Source: Lactobacillales bacterium
GTDB lineage: Bacteria; Bacillota; Bacilli; Lactobacillales; Vagococcaceae
Assembly (NCBI GenBank): GCA_015655485.1
Contig: JAATEZ010000420.1
Location: 1 to 6,326, forward strand
Direction: 5' to 3'
DNA: 6,326 nt
Positions 5,574 to 6,326 of this stretch are shown one piece after another. The position numbers and the translations under genes are program-made. The notes under the pieces are model-generated. The model made no database searches and was not told the DNA's origin. It was given only the letters and a program-made list of their open reading frames with translations. Every line of letters begins with the position of its first letter. Position 1 is the first letter of the stretch.

Positions 5574-5858
5574 CTAAGTTTCTATACAACAACCATACTC
5601 AATGATTTTCAGCATAGTTTGAATTTTTTCAATCAAAAACTGAAAATTATCGTACTCGACCTGAGGATTTTTTTTCATATATTCAATCGTGTCATTATAA
5701 ACTACCTCCATCGTTGTCTGGATCAAAGCGATCACATCTTCACGACGGATCCCGGGCTTTACAGTATAATTGATGTTGATCCGCTGATCAATGTCAAAAT
5801 AAAAAATTGCTGTTTTGCTTTTACCGACGCGCCTTCTCTTCATCTTTAATATTTTCAT
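5574..5858 (-). CDS. Small protein of unknown function
   Basis: A protein of 94 residues from ATG 5858, or 89 from ATG 5843. I do not recognise the family. It begins with a basic stretch (KMKRRRVGKSK), then two likely beta strands (AIFYFDID, ININYTV), then helices rich in acidic and hydrophobic residues, ending in a GCC pair near the C-terminus. There is no signal peptide or membrane segment, so it should be cytosolic. The composition looks like a real protein. However, neither possible start has a clear ribosome binding site, and a strong terminator for the upstream DUF1831 gene ends only 12 bases before the first ATG; an in-frame TGA at 5870-5868 excludes a longer form. It may be expressed by read-through, or may be the remains of a gene with a lost 5' end. 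It is followed by the rlmN promoter without a terminator. Confidence 0.55.
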   Translation of the reverse strand: MKILKMKRRRVGKSKTAIFYFDIDQRININYTVKPGIRREDVIALIQTTMEVVYNDTIEYMKKNPQVEYDNFQFLIEKIQTMLKIIEYGCCIET

Positions 5859-5869
5859 AAAGACAAATC

Positions 5870-5908
5870 AAAAAAGGAAAGTTGGGCAATCATCTGCTCA
5901 GCCTTCCT
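5870..5908 (-). terminator. Intrinsic terminator of the DUF1831 gene
   Basis: On the - strand the arm AGGAAGGCTGAGCA (5908-5895) pairs with TGCCCAACTTTCCT (5888-5875), with two mismatches and one G-U, around a 6-base loop. TTTTTT follows (5875-5870). It starts five bases after the DUF1831 stop codon. Confidence 0.8.
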
Positions 5909-5913
5909 ATCAT

Positions 5914-6261
5914 CTATTCCGTTACTTTTTCAAAACAGCCGCGATCGATCAGGCTGTCCATCAAAAAATAAAATTTTTCCCGATTCATTTCAAATTTGTT
6001 ATCCGAAAAAATATTGATCGCTTTCATCCCATTTTCAGTCGTGATCGACATCTTGAGAGTTGAAATGTCCCTATCAACCGTAATTTTCAGTTTAAAACCC
6101 TGACGACTTTGAGGCGTGGCATCCAACGGTCGAATCAGTTGGAAATTTCCGGATGTTGTCTCAGTAAAACCATTATCACGCAAAGTAAACTTTTTTGCTG
6201 ACGGATTTATTTGATACTTTTCCGGGCAGCCTAATACGGTTGCTTGTTTTTGAAAGGCCAT
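5914..6261 (-). CDS. DUF1831 family protein
   Basis: A 115-residue protein. The whole length fits the DUF1831 family found in Lactobacillales: MAF-x-KQ at the start, KKFTLRDNGFTET (23-35), GNFQL-x-RPLD (38-47), GFKLKITVDRDISTLKM (55-71) and the C-terminal FYFLMDSLIDRGCFEK. The function is not established; in other lactic acid bacteria the gene often sits near cysteine desulfurase and sulfur-transfer genes, which suggests, but does not prove, a link to sulfur or amino acid metabolism. No such partner is within the window. ATG 6261 is preceded by a near-perfect ribosome binding site, AAGGAGGA, which settles the start. It has its own promoter and terminator, so it appears to be transcribed alone. 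Confidence 0.85.
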   Translation of the reverse strand: MAFQKQATVLGCPEKYQINPSAKKFTLRDNGFTETTSGNFQLIRPLDATPQSRQGFKLKITVDRDISTLKMSITTENGMKAINIFSDNKFEMNREKFYFLMDSLIDRGCFEKVTE

Positions 6262-6292
6262 AGCATTTCCTCCTTCATATTCTGCTTTGTCT

Positions 6293-6321
6293 ATTATAAT
6301 AAAAATAACGCTTCAACACCA
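6293..6321 (-). promoter_or_regulatory. Promoter of the DUF1831 gene
   Basis: On the - strand a perfect TATAAT lies at 6298-6293. At the ideal 17-bp distance there is only TGGTGT (6321-6316), a poor -35; the better TTGAAG (6316-6311) is 12 bp away. The start would be near 6286, about 25 bases before the ATG. The -10 is convincing, the -35 is not. Confidence 0.5.
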
Positions 6322-6326
6322 GTAAA

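Overview
The window looks like chromosomal DNA of a low-GC Gram-positive coccus of the Lactobacillales, most likely Enterococcaceae (Enterococcus or a close relative). This rests on the DUF1831 protein, the RlmN type, AT-rich sequence with strong AGGAGG-type ribosome binding sites, and clear sigma-A promoters. The species cannot be fixed from the sequence alone.

Layout of the + strand. The left edge carries the 3' end of a radical SAM gene of the spore-photoproduct-lyase-like (SPL) family; its last codons appear frameshifted by loss of one A. Next is a two-gene operon with its own promoter: a Nudix/winged-helix protein of the NrtR type (382-1221), overlapping by one base a fumarylacetoacetase-family hydrolase (1221-1856). 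A 432-base gap follows, holding an inverted repeat and two 77-bp near-identical direct repeats. Each repeat sits in a long hairpin, and the second ends 19 bases before the start of an intact Nit-type carbon-nitrogen hydrolase (2289-3131). Then comes a decay zone: an unrecognised, stop-riddled coding remnant (about 3208-3657) and a class I methyltransferase pseudogene (3677-4296) with a nonsense codon at position 5 and a one-base frameshift. A bidirectional terminator (4374-4417) closes this half.

The right third is on the - strand. Reading leftward from the right edge it holds a DUF1831 gene (6261-5914) with a promoter, a strong ribosome binding site and its own terminator; a small unrecognised protein gene (5858-5574); and rlmN (5496-4432), with its own promoter and a GTG start.

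How the genes fit together. Clear links exist only for the Nudix/FAH pair, which is translationally coupled, and for rlmN as a housekeeping rRNA modification gene. The least explained part is the tandem hairpin repeat in front of the Nit gene. Its outer arms lie outside the duplicated block and differ between copies, yet both still pair with the same conserved arm, which suggests a structured RNA or a palindromic intergenic element. Three separate lesions (the SPL 3' end, the methyltransferase and the unknown remnant) point to ongoing gene decay.
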